Shown piece after piece: positions 1-5,142 of a stretch of 5,195 nt of DNA. Source of the stretch: Aestuariivita sp964402685. GTDB taxonomy: Bacteria; Pseudomonadota; Alphaproteobacteria; Rhodobacterales; Rhodobacteraceae. The notes under the pieces are model-generated. The model did not search any database, was not told the DNA's origin, and was given only the letters and a program-made list of their open reading frames with translations. A program made the translations under genes and the position numbers. Each line of letters begins with the position of its first letter. The first letter of the stretch is position 1. Where the stretch lies: assembly GCA_964402685.1 (NCBI GenBank), contig CAYODE010000240.1, positions 1-5,195 of the forward strand, given 5' to 3'.

Positions 1-56
1 CCGCGAAGGAAGACGGCGCCTTGTTTGACTACAAAGTCTGGGCGGAGACGCCGTAA
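1..56 (+). CDS. C-terminal end of an unidentified gene, cut by the window edge
   Basis: Reading from base 3, an open frame encodes AKEDGALFDYKVWAETP and stops at TAA (54-56). The start lies outside the window. The codons are GC-rich at the third position, as in the neighbouring genes, and the stop is followed by a normal-looking intergenic stretch, so this is probably a real gene end. Seventeen residues are too few to name a family. No T-run terminator follows it, only a 6-bp inverted repeat. Confidence 0.45.
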   Translation, partial: AKEDGALFDYKVWAETP

Positions 57-60
57 CCTT

Positions 61-80
61 CGATGCAACCAAGCGCATCG
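61..80 (+). repeat. Small inverted repeat after the first gene
   Basis: CGATGC (61-66) and GCATCG (75-80) are perfect reverse complements around an 8-base loop. They lie 4 bases after the stop of the left-edge gene. No U-tract follows, so this is not a standard intrinsic terminator. It may be a weak hairpin at the end of that transcript or chance. Confidence 0.25.
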
Positions 81-112
81 CCCCATTACGTTACACCTTA
101 GAGTCCGCGGCA

Positions 113-427
113 ATGAAGCCTCCTCAGTCTTTTTATGACTTCACCTTACAATTCCACCAAGACCTTGACCTCGTTCATCCAGACTGGGCGGATAAACCTA
201 ACGGGCGAGACGGCTTGTATGAGAGTTTCGCGCGGCATTTTGGTGATCAAGCCGTTCGAGAACTGATTGTATACTTCAAGCAATTGCTTTCTGACCCGCA
301 GATCGATTTGGGAACTCTATGGTTTGAGGAGTCCAAAGCGGATTGGATCATTCCTGACGAAGGCGTGCGTTGGCTCTTCAATGACTTCATAGAATGGGCA
401 GAGTCTGAGCGTTGGCACAGAAAGTAA
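113..427 (+). CDS. Small acidic hypothetical protein, 104 aa
   Basis: I do not recognise a family. The frame gives a soluble-looking, acidic protein with six tryptophans, mostly in its C-terminal half (for example TLWFEESKADW and FIEWAESERW). There is no signal peptide, membrane segment or cysteine. The pattern of charged residues and evenly spaced hydrophobics looks like a folded protein rather than a shadow frame, and no longer ORF competes on the other strand. The ATG at 113 has only a weak upstream purine stretch (around 101-104), so initiation may be inefficient. Third codon positions look markedly less GC-rich than in the LysR or SRPBCC genes, which hints at an accessory or acquired gene. 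Small acidic Trp-rich proteins include many immunity proteins, but no toxin gene is visible beside it, so that remains speculation. It converges on the LysR gene with a 29-bp gap. Confidence 0.6.
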   Translation: MKPPQSFYDFTLQFHQDLDLVHPDWADKPNGRDGLYESFARHFGDQAVRELIVYFKQLLSDPQIDLGTLWFEESKADWIIPDEGVRWLFNDFIEWAESERWHRK

Positions 428-456
428 GCGTCACCAGATTGATAGCTCTAGAGCCC

Positions 457-1401
457 TCAAGAACTATGTGAATCGACCTGATCCCGGTGTGTCGTCGGAT
501 CAGTGCTCAGACTTCCTTCCAGAAGTGCGCGCTTTTGCAATACGGCCGCTGACAGCGCCTCGAACACTGCGCGAATTCTCGGGGACTTGCGAATGCTGTC
601 ATGGGTCAGCAGCCATAGATCATTCAAGAGATGCGTGGATGTGCCGGGCAATCGCCTCAAATTCGGGTCGCTATCGCCGACATAGCAGGGAAGTTCCACG
701 ACGGCGGCTGTCGTTTTGGCGATGGCAGCTTGGGCATCAATATCAGTGGTGTTCGCGATGACCTGAACATTTGGGAGCCCAAGCTTAGCGAAAACGTCCT
801 GAACGGCGTCGGGTTGCGACCACCCGATCACGGGAATAGGTGTTGAGCCATTGATGTCGGGGTCAAACGCGCCGTTTGCTATATAGGCCGCCGAGAAGAC
901 AGAACACAGTTTTCGCCCGAAAAGGGAGGGTTGCGGCTCCCGCTGCATGCGCAGCACGACATCCGACTCGCGTTTGTCCAGGTTTGTCAGCGCATCCCCG
1001 GTATCGAAATGCATGCGAATGCCCGGATGCCGATCGGTCAGAATTCGAACAGCCGGCGCCACGATGTGTTTCAACAGACTGCTGTTCAGTGAGACGCGCA
1101 CGTCGCCAACAAGGGCACCACCCGCGCCGTCGAGGTAACGTTCTAGCTCTTCGGCCTCGCTGGCCATGAATTCAGCCCGTTCGACGATCGCTTTGCCTTC
1201 GTCGGTCAACCTGTATCCGGTGGTTCCCTTGATGAAGGCGGGCACACCCATCGCGGCCTCAGCCACAGAAATCCTGTGCGCAAGCGTGGTGTGGGCGACG
1301 CCTAAACTGGATGCCGCCGCGCGCACGGTCCCATGCCGCGCCACCAAAAGGATTGCTTCAATTCCGGACCAGCTCAGTCGTTTGGAGCGTTTTTGCACCA
1401 T
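457..1401 (-). CDS. LysR-family transcriptional regulator
   Basis: A 314-residue cytoplasmic DNA-binding regulator of ordinary LysR length. The N-terminal winged helix-turn-helix covers about residues 12-71: the recognition region reads AAASSLGVAHTTLAHRI, and the wing ends in the family-typical TGYRLTDEGK. A linker helix (about 72-92) follows. The ligand-binding domain begins near residue 98 (GDVRVSLNSSLL), passes DVVLRMQREPQPSLFGRKL (148-166) and ends with the familiar LWLLTHDSIRKSPRIRAVFEAL-type stretch (262-283). The last 25 or so residues are a polar tail. The start at 1401 is preceded by a short AATAGG purine run. The gene is divergent from the SRPBCC/DUF1330 cluster, the classic arrangement for a LysR protein controlling the adjacent operon and itself. 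The inducer cannot be read from the sequence. The family call is secure; the target is inferred from position. Confidence 0.93.
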   Translation of the reverse strand: MVQKRSKRLSWSGIEAILLVARHGTVRAAASSLGVAHTTLAHRISVAEAAMGVPAFIKGTTGYRLTDEGKAIVERAEFMASEAEELERYLDGAGGALVGDVRVSLNSSLLKHIVAPAVRILTDRHPGIRMHFDTGDALTNLDKRESDVVLRMQREPQPSLFGRKLCSVFSAAYIANGAFDPDINGSTPIPVIGWSQPDAVQDVFAKLGLPNVQVIANTTDIDAQAAIAKTTAAVVELPCYVGDSDPNLRRLPGTSTHLLNDLWLLTHDSIRKSPRIRAVFEALSAAVLQKRALLEGSLSTDPTTHRDQVDSHSS

Positions 1402-1423
1402 AGCCTATTCATAACTTCTGTTT

Positions 1424-1437
1424 TTGCGCCAGCGCAA
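1424..1437. promoter_or_regulatory. Putative LysR operator palindrome (T-N11-A)
   Basis: TTGCGC-CA-GCGCAA is a perfect 6-2-6 palindrome in the middle of the divergent spacer. T1424 and A1436 are separated by 11 bases, fitting the T-N11-A box bound by LysR-type regulators. It is 23 bases from the LysR start and 41 bases from the SRPBCC start, a position where one regulator could control both directions. Binding is inferred. Confidence 0.5.
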
Positions 1438-1466
1438 GCCAATTAACCGTTTAGGGGCCAAATCAT

Positions 1467-1472
1467 AGGAGG
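1467..1472 (+). promoter_or_regulatory. Strong Shine-Dalgarno for the first SRPBCC gene
   Basis: AGGAGG is a full match to the anti-Shine-Dalgarno core and sits 5 bases before the ATG at 1478. It fixes the start and suggests efficient translation once the operon is transcribed. Confidence 0.8.
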
Positions 1473-1477
1473 CCCAT

Positions 1478-1873
1478 ATGGCAACTGTCACCAAAACCGC
1501 GCGGCTTGGAGCCAGCGCGACCGATGTGTGGAAAGTCGTTTCAAACGTCGGAAACGTACCGGAACTGACCGGCATCATTGTCGAAAGTACGATTGATGGA
1601 GATCACCGGACCTGCAAGATGGCCGATGGTCAAACCCTCGAAGAGAGCATTCTGTCGGTCGACGACGCTTTGATGCGCCTTGCCTACCGCGTGCATTCGT
1701 CACCGTTTCCAATAACCGAGCATGCGTCATCCATCGTCGTGGCCGATGAAGACGGCCATGCCCGCGTTACGTGGACAACAGACCTGCTGCCGCAAGACGC
1801 CGCGCCGATCTTTGAGCAGGCTGCAGATGCGATGTTCTCGGACATGATCTCTCGCATGGGAGGGGAAGTCTGA
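1478..1873 (+). CDS. SRPBCC-fold (polyketide cyclase/START-like) protein, 131 aa
   Basis: A small cytoplasmic protein of the SRPBCC superfamily, whose helix-grip fold forms a deep hydrophobic pocket. Order of elements: first strand (ATVTKTARLGAS, 2-13), a helix with ATDVWKVVSNVGNVPELTGII (14-34; the VW..V...GN...L pattern is typical), a central sheet with the DGQTLEESILSVDD segment (51-64) and a Tyr-rich strand (LAYRV), then ARVTWTTDLLP (94-104), and the long C-terminal helix (about 108-128). It resembles polyketide-cyclase-2/MxaD-like members, which often carry the dG..v.E.l...D pattern. It is slightly short for the group, with no signal peptide or metal motif. No specific ligand or reaction can be assigned. 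It is first in a cluster, and its TGA overlaps the next ATG, so the two genes are co-translated. Confidence 0.88.
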   Translation: MATVTKTARLGASATDVWKVVSNVGNVPELTGIIVESTIDGDHRTCKMADGQTLEESILSVDDALMRLAYRVHSSPFPITEHASSIVVADEDGHARVTWTTDLLPQDAAPIFEQAADAMFSDMISRMGGEV

Positions 1874-2289
1874 TGTGGAAATCAGTTTCAACCGCAGTGT
1901 GCGCGCTGGTTTTGTCAGGTTCGGTTCAGGCGCAGGAACTCTTCTCGCGCGCGCAAACCGTTGCTGACTTGGACGATGTGTATTTCATCGCGCAGCTTCA
2001 AGTGGACGACATGGAAGCGTTTCAAACGCAGTACGTGCCGCCAGTGGCCGAGATGCTGGCAGGGACAAGCGCGCTGGTTCTTGCTGTGACGCCGTCGCCC
2101 ATGGTTGTTGAAGGTGAATGGATCAGCAACTGGACTGTTCTGATGCGTTTCGAAGACCAAGCGGATTTCGACACGTTCTATGCGAACGAGACCTACCAGG
2201 AGCAGTTCATCCCGCTGCGAACCGGTGCGGCGAGCATCAACAACATCGTACTTCTGCCTGCATTCAACCCAGAACAGTTCGGGCAATGA
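1873..2289 (+). CDS. Secreted DUF1330-like protein (dimeric alpha/beta-barrel type)
   Basis: Residues 1-20 form a signal peptide: Lys3, a hydrophobic core (AVCALVLSGS) and a VQA cleavage site before Gln21. The mature protein, about 118 residues, should be periplasmic or secreted. Its body resembles DUF1330: a first strand YFIAQLQVDDMEAFQTQY (37-54), then MVVEGEWISNWTVLMRFEDQ (77-96) and FYANETYQEQFIPLRTGAA (102-120), matching the EG.W....V...F......FY.s..Y.....lR pattern, and a last strand NNIVLLPAF. Such folds are ferredoxin-like and usually dimerise; DUF1330 itself has no settled biochemical role. An N-terminal export signal is unusual for this mostly cytoplasmic family. Cys10 is not in a lipobox. 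The ATG overlaps the upstream stop (TGATG), with a GGAGG-type site at 1859-1863, so translation is coupled to the SRPBCC gene. The family call rests on motif memory. Confidence 0.8.
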   Translation: MWKSVSTAVCALVLSGSVQAQELFSRAQTVADLDDVYFIAQLQVDDMEAFQTQYVPPVAEMLAGTSALVLAVTPSPMVVEGEWISNWTVLMRFEDQADFDTFYANETYQEQFIPLRTGAASINNIVLLPAFNPEQFGQ

Positions 2290-2299
2290 CCTCTAAGGC

Positions 2300-2321
2300 C
2301 AAGGCGCGTCGCCGCGCCTTG
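2300..2321 (+). repeat. GC-rich hairpin between operon genes 2 and 3
   Basis: CAAGGCGCG (2300-2308) pairs perfectly with CGCGCCTTG (2313-2321) around the tetraloop TCGC. It begins 11 bases after the DUF1330-like stop and ends 31 bases before the next ATG. What follows is C/T-mixed (CTTCCTTCC), not a U-run, so full termination is unlikely. It is better read as a partial terminator or a 3'-end stabiliser that could set different mRNA levels for the third gene. Confidence 0.6.
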
Positions 2322-2352
2322 CTTCCTTCCAACACGTCTAAAGGAAACAGTT

Positions 2353-2832
2353 ATGGCACAGATCACTGTCAGTAAAACAATCGATGCCCCGGTGGCCCGG
2401 GTTTTTTCAACATGGGTCGATGAATATCCGGATATTTACAAGTTTCATCCTGGATTGGCCTTTTCCGAAGTCAAAACTGCCGAACAGACACATGTCGGCG
2501 CAGATCGCGTCTGCTACATGAAGGATGAGAAAAACTGGGTGAAGGAAAAGATCGTAAGCGTTGAGCGGGACACGTCTCTCGTGCTCGATGTGCATGAGTC
2601 GTCCATGCCTCTCAAGTCAGCGAAGATTTACTACCACTTTGAGCCGATTGGGGATCATCGCACAAGGCTTACGATCACTATCGACTTCAAACCGTCTATG
2701 GGCCTCTTGGGAAAACTCATGGCGCCCCTGATGAAAACGCAATTCAGAAAACTGGTCACGGCTCTACTTGAGGCAAACTCCGCGTATGTCGAAACGGGCA
2801 AACAGTTTAATCCGACGCGGACAGCTGCCTGA
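2353..2832 (+). CDS. Second SRPBCC-fold protein, 159 aa
   Basis: A cytoplasmic SRPBCC-superfamily protein only distantly similar to the 131-residue one upstream. Order: strand MAQITVSKTI (1-10), helix DAPVARVFSTWVDEYPDIYK (11-30), GADRVCYM (49-56), a lysine-rich turn (DEKNWVKEKI), strand TSLVLDV (74-80), YYHFEPIGD (93-101) and RLTITIDFKP (105-114). The C-terminal helix is long and amphipathic (about 118-150: LLGKLMAPLMKTQFRKLVTALL), as in coenzyme-Q-binding and cyclase/dehydrase-like members. No catalytic residues are diagnostic. The start is supported by AAAGGA (2339-2344) eight bases upstream. It lies 63 bp after the DUF1330-like gene on the same strand, so it is probably the last gene of the operon, with the intervening hairpin possibly tuning its level. 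A lipid, quinone or aromatic ligand is plausible but unproven. Confidence 0.87.
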   Translation: MAQITVSKTIDAPVARVFSTWVDEYPDIYKFHPGLAFSEVKTAEQTHVGADRVCYMKDEKNWVKEKIVSVERDTSLVLDVHESSMPLKSAKIYYHFEPIGDHRTRLTITIDFKPSMGLLGKLMAPLMKTQFRKLVTALLEANSAYVETGKQFNPTRTAA

Positions 2833-2864
2833 CGGGACCTGAAAGATCGAGATTGCCACCACTC

Positions 2865-2921
2865 CGTGTAGCGACTTCGGGTTGTACGTTGTAAACACCT
2901 TGATCCCGAAGTTGTTGCGCG
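2865..2921 (+). repeat. 17-bp wobble-containing stem in the lipB-side spacer
   Basis: The arms CGTGTAGCGACTTCGGG (2865-2881) and CCCGAAGTTGTTGCGCG (2905-2921) pair over all 17 positions with 13 Watson-Crick pairs and four G.U pairs, around a 23-base loop. The core ACTTCGGG/CCCGAAGT is perfect. The wobbles pair only in plus-strand RNA; on the minus strand they become C.A mismatches. This is the 3' side of the SRPBCC operon. It may be the operon's 3'-end structure, part of a small RNA, or a relic of a mobile element. No U-tract follows. Confidence 0.5.
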
Positions 2922-2928
2922 CGTCAGA

Positions 2929-3006
2929 CGGTGTCGCAGTGACAGCAGCCTAAAATCACTCGCGCCAGCTTCATTCATAGCTGTCAGCCTGAGCACGCAA
3001 ACACCG
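2929..3006. repeat. Nested inverted repeats next to the lipB stop
   Basis: CGGTGT (2929-2934) pairs with ACACCG (3001-3006), and inside it TGACAGC (2940-2946) pairs with GCTGTCA (2980-2986). The two short perfect repeats are nested and could form one long, interrupted stem in the 3' region shared by the converging SRPBCC and lipB transcripts. Each is short enough to occur by chance. No T-run supports termination on either strand. Confidence 0.25.
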
Positions 3007-3022
3007 AAACGAAGTCACGGGA

Positions 3023-3685
3023 TCAAACAACCGCTTTGTGGGCCATCACGCTTTCAAAGCTCTGCCGTAAGGCGGTATCCAAATCTGCCATGGTGACCGG
3101 CAGCCCGAGATCCACCAAGCTGGTGACACCATAATCGGTGATCCCGCAAGGTACGATTCCAGAGAAATGCTCGAGATCCGGCTCAACGTTAATAGATATC
3201 CCGTGGAAACTTACCCATCTGCGTAAGCGGATGCCGATGGCCGCGATTTTGTCTTCGCGCAGGCGACCGTCGGGCAGGGGAGGCTTTTCCGGACGTTCAA
3301 TCCATACGCCGACGCGTCCCTCGCGGATATGGCCGGTCAAACCGAAGCCGGAGAGGGTGTCGATGACCCACGTTTCAAGATCCTGTACAAACGCACGCAC
3401 ATCGCGACCACGCCGGTTCAGGTCTAGCATGACATACACCACGCGTTGCCCCGGCCCATGATAAGTGTATTGCCCCCCACGTTTGGCTTCATAGACGGGA
3501 AACCGGTCTGGATCGGTCAAATCCGCCGGTTTGGCGCTGGTTCCAGCGGTATAAAGCGGCGGATGTTCCAACAACCATACGGCTTCGTCAGCGCTGCCAT
3601 CGAGGATCGCGGCGACACGGCTCTCCATGAAAGAAAGCGCGTCTTCATAAGAGGTTAGGCCGTCGCTCACGATCCATTCGACCAT
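3023..3685 (-). CDS. lipB: Octanoyl-[acyl-carrier-protein]:protein N-octanoyltransferase (lipoyl/octanoyl transferase)
   Basis: LipB moves the octanoyl group from octanoyl-ACP to the acceptor lysine of lipoyl domains (pyruvate and 2-oxoglutarate dehydrogenase E2, GcvH) in the cytoplasm; LipA then inserts the sulfurs. The 220-residue length is normal. Diagnostic segments are LEHPPLYTAGTSA (39-51), RGGQYTYHGPGQ (69-80), GVWIE (126-130), KIAAIGIRLRRWVSFHGISI (146-165) and FSGIVPCGI (174-182). Lys146 and Cys180 match the known catalytic Lys/Cys dyad, so the enzyme should be active. The ATG at 3685 begins just before the conserved first strand (VEWIVSDGL); an AAAGGA site lies about 11 bases upstream, a slightly long spacing. 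It converges on the SRPBCC operon across 190 bp and is divergent from the peptidoglycan-binding gene. It appears to be a stand-alone gene; lipA is not in the window. Confidence 0.97.
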   Translation of the reverse strand: MVEWIVSDGLTSYEDALSFMESRVAAILDGSADEAVWLLEHPPLYTAGTSAKPADLTDPDRFPVYEAKRGGQYTYHGPGQRVVYVMLDLNRRGRDVRAFVQDLETWVIDTLSGFGLTGHIREGRVGVWIERPEKPPLPDGRLREDKIAAIGIRLRRWVSFHGISINVEPDLEHFSGIVPCGITDYGVTSLVDLGLPVTMADLDTALRQSFESVMAHKAVV

Positions 3686-3790
3686 GTCGATCGCGGTCCT
3701 TTCAGCGATATCCCGCTGGGGTGACGGGAAAAAAGTTTCAAGGTTGGGCCGATTCGGGTGTTAGTCTATCGTTCATCTGCCCAGTGTTTT

Positions 3791-3795
3791 GGAGA
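3791..3795 (+). promoter_or_regulatory. Shine-Dalgarno deciding the start of the peptidoglycan-binding gene
   Basis: GGAGA lies 6 bases before the ATG at 3802, while the in-frame GTG at 3721 has no such site. Starting at 3802 also puts a clean signal peptide at the very N-terminus, so this site fixes the start. Confidence 0.7.
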
Positions 3796-3801
3796 ACTGT
3801 C

Positions 3802-5010
3802 ATGTTTACCAAGTATTTTTCAACTGTTCTTGTTGCCGCTGCCCTGGCGTTCTCACCCGTGTCAAAGGCGTCCGCCGATACCGGTGATTTTGTTGCCGGC
3901 GCTTTGATCGGGGGCCTTGTTGGCCACGCAGTGACCAAGGAATCCCAGCGCAATCGCGCGCAAAAACAAACAACCACACGGACGCATTCGACGGTGCGTC
4001 GCTCAACGATCCCGTCAACTCAGCAAGGTCGTGAGATTCAATCCTCGCTGAACTACTTCGGCTTTAATGCTGGTGGTGTCGACGGACAATTGGGGCGTCA
4101 GTCGCGTGCGGCGATTTCTCGTTACCAAGCCTATATGGCGTATCCAGCGACAGGTCAGTTGACCCCACTGGAAGAAGAAATTCTCATCACCTCGCATCGT
4201 AGAGCGCAGATTGGGAGCTTTGAGATTACTCAACAGATGGCGACCCATCCTGACGGTCCGCGCGGTTTGCTGAAAAACTACCGACAGGAACTTGCAGGTG
4301 TGCCGACCACACCGGCGCCGTCGGTTGCGTCGGCGGCACTGCCCAATCTGGGCGTGGCGTCAGCACCCGCGGGATTGCCGAATTTCCAAGCGGTGCCAAC
4401 CACCGCGTCTTTGGCCGCCCACTGCAATTCTGTCTCGTTGGTCACAAACACCAACGGCGGGTATACAACAGCCGCCAATATGAGCGATCCCAACCTTGTT
4501 CTGAATGAACAGTTTTGCCTGGCGCGGACATATGCCATCGAAAACAGTCAACGTCTGGCAGCCCAGGTACAGGGGTTAAGTGCCGATCAGATCGCACAGC
4601 AATGTGACGGTCTGGCGCCAACCATGGCCACTTATGTATCGCAGTTACACACCGTGCCACAGGACCAAGTTGTCCAATCCGTGCAAAGGTTCGTGGCGAC
4701 CTCGGGCATGTCAGCTGAACAGATTAGCGGGACAGGTCAGATTTGTCTGGGTGTCGGATACCGCACGGATAACATGGATGTGGCTCTGGGCTCTGCCTTG
4801 TTGCTCGTGGGCGCGGGTGAAGCGGCCTATGCCGAACTGGTTGGCCATCACTTGATGCGCGGCTTTGGTGTTGCGCCATCGCAGCCTTTGGCAGCCGGTT
4901 GGTTTGACCGCGCTTTTGCTGCGTCTTCCGCCGGAGTTTTGCCGGTCTTTAATCCCGGTGAGCCCGGTCGTACCGATCTGTTGCGCCAGGCTATGGCACG
5001 TATGAATTAA
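3802..5010 (+). CDS. Secreted peptidoglycan-binding-domain protein with glycine-zipper segment
   Basis: A 402-residue exported protein when started at ATG 3802. Residues 1-25 are a signal peptide (Lys4, core STVLVAAALAFSPV, cleavage after ASA). Next comes a short glycine-rich hydrophobic stretch, GDFVAGALIGGLVGHAV (28-44), like glycine-zipper segments of envelope proteins, then a basic Thr/Arg linker (50-70). Residues about 74-128 form a PG_binding_1-like domain: IQSSLNYFGFNAGGVDGQLG, then SRAAISRYQ and ATGQLTPLEE. A Pro/Ala-rich linker (167-202) leads to a C-terminal domain of about 200 residues that I do not recognise, with four cysteines (208, 239, 268, 315) that could form two disulfides in the periplasm. 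No catalytic motif is visible, so a role in envelope structure or peptidoglycan anchoring is inferred. It is transcribed alone, divergent from lipB, and ends in a strong terminator. Confidence 0.88.
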   Translation: MFTKYFSTVLVAAALAFSPVSKASADTGDFVAGALIGGLVGHAVTKESQRNRAQKQTTTRTHSTVRRSTIPSTQQGREIQSSLNYFGFNAGGVDGQLGRQSRAAISRYQAYMAYPATGQLTPLEEEILITSHRRAQIGSFEITQQMATHPDGPRGLLKNYRQELAGVPTTPAPSVASAALPNLGVASAPAGLPNFQAVPTTASLAAHCNSVSLVTNTNGGYTTAANMSDPNLVLNEQFCLARTYAIENSQRLAAQVQGLSADQIAQQCDGLAPTMATYVSQLHTVPQDQVVQSVQRFVATSGMSAEQISGTGQICLGVGYRTDNMDVALGSALLLVGAGEAAYAELVGHHLMRGFGVAPSQPLAAGWFDRAFAASSAGVLPVFNPGEPGRTDLLRQAMARMN

Positions 5011-5036
5011 GACTTCACGGCGTATGCATCATCAAC

Positions 5037-5067
5037 AACCGGCCCCTAGCGGGGGCCGGTTTTTTTC
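5037..5067 (+). terminator. Rho-independent terminator
   Basis: AACCGGCCCC (5037-5046) pairs with GGGGCCGGTT (5052-5061) around the 5-base loop TAGCG, and a run of seven T (5060-5066) follows directly. It lies 26 bases after the stop of the peptidoglycan-binding gene and separates it from the downstream tRNA. Confidence 0.95.
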
Positions 5068-5096
5068 TTGGAACGCGGCACAAAACCTCTTTTCAT
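5068..5096 (+). promoter_or_regulatory. Possible promoter of the tRNA-Leu gene
   Basis: TTGGAA (5068-5073) and TTTCAT (5091-5096) are 17 bases apart. Each matches four of six consensus positions of a sigma-70-type promoter and would start transcription about 40 bases before the tRNA. A promoter is needed here because a strong terminator lies just upstream, but this exact pair is a weak call. Confidence 0.22.
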
Positions 5097-5142
5097 CGCA
5101 CGGATGCTTCTGTACACGCCTCTCACCATGCCTAGGCAAAGT

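Larger units (their letters stand above)
1402..1477. promoter_or_regulatory. Divergent promoter region between LysR gene and SRPBCC cluster
   Basis: This 76-bp spacer must hold the promoters of both the regulator (-) and the three-gene cluster (+). It contains one perfect palindrome (1424-1437) and AT-rich flanks. On the minus strand TTGCGC-N17-TTATGA can be drawn as -35/-10, with the -35 inside the palindrome. That would leave almost no leader before the LysR ATG, so it is uncertain. No strong -35/-10 pair is visible for the plus strand, as expected for an activator-dependent promoter. Confidence 0.5.

Noticed and set aside
445..454. Perfect 10-bp palindrome GCTCTAGAGC between the converging small gene and LysR gene
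   Set aside because: It has no loop and no T-run, so it is not a terminator, and its size is compatible with chance.
468..1414. Several plus-strand ORFs of 60-97 codons opposite the LysR gene
   Set aside because: They are Arg/Pro/Ser-rich shadow frames of a well-supported LysR coding sequence and show no domain-like pattern.
1873..1932. Lipoprotein signal reading of the DUF1330-like N-terminus (Cys10)
   Set aside because: Cys10 is preceded by TAV within a still-starting hydrophobic core, not a lipobox. The VQA-QE signal peptidase I site fits better.
1915..2286. Minus-strand ORF of 123 codons opposite the DUF1330-like gene
   Set aside because: Its His/Arg-rich composition is typical of an antisense frame, and the plus strand has a signal peptide, coupled start and family motifs.
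2843..2953. Open plus-strand stretch of 36 codons ending ASDGVAVTAA, considered as a gene remnant
   Set aside because: It has no ATG or ribosome binding site, is short, and resembles no family I know. It could be a relic, but the sequence alone does not support that.
2655..2996. Minus-strand ORF of 113 codons running through the spacer into the second SRPBCC gene
   Set aside because: It overlaps the well-supported SRPBCC gene antisense, is Arg/Ser-rich and shows no recognisable motif. I do not think it codes.
2901..3025. 8-bp inverted repeat TGATCCCG (2901-2908) / CGGGATCA (3018-3025)
   Set aside because: It competes with the far better 17-bp stem, the arms are 109 bases apart, and one arm overlaps the lipB stop. 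Probably chance.
3721..3801. In-frame GTG extension (27 residues) of the peptidoglycan-binding protein
   Set aside because: It would bury the signal peptide inside the protein, lacks a ribosome binding site and covers the lipB/PG-binding divergent promoter region. ATG 3802 has GGAGA at good spacing.
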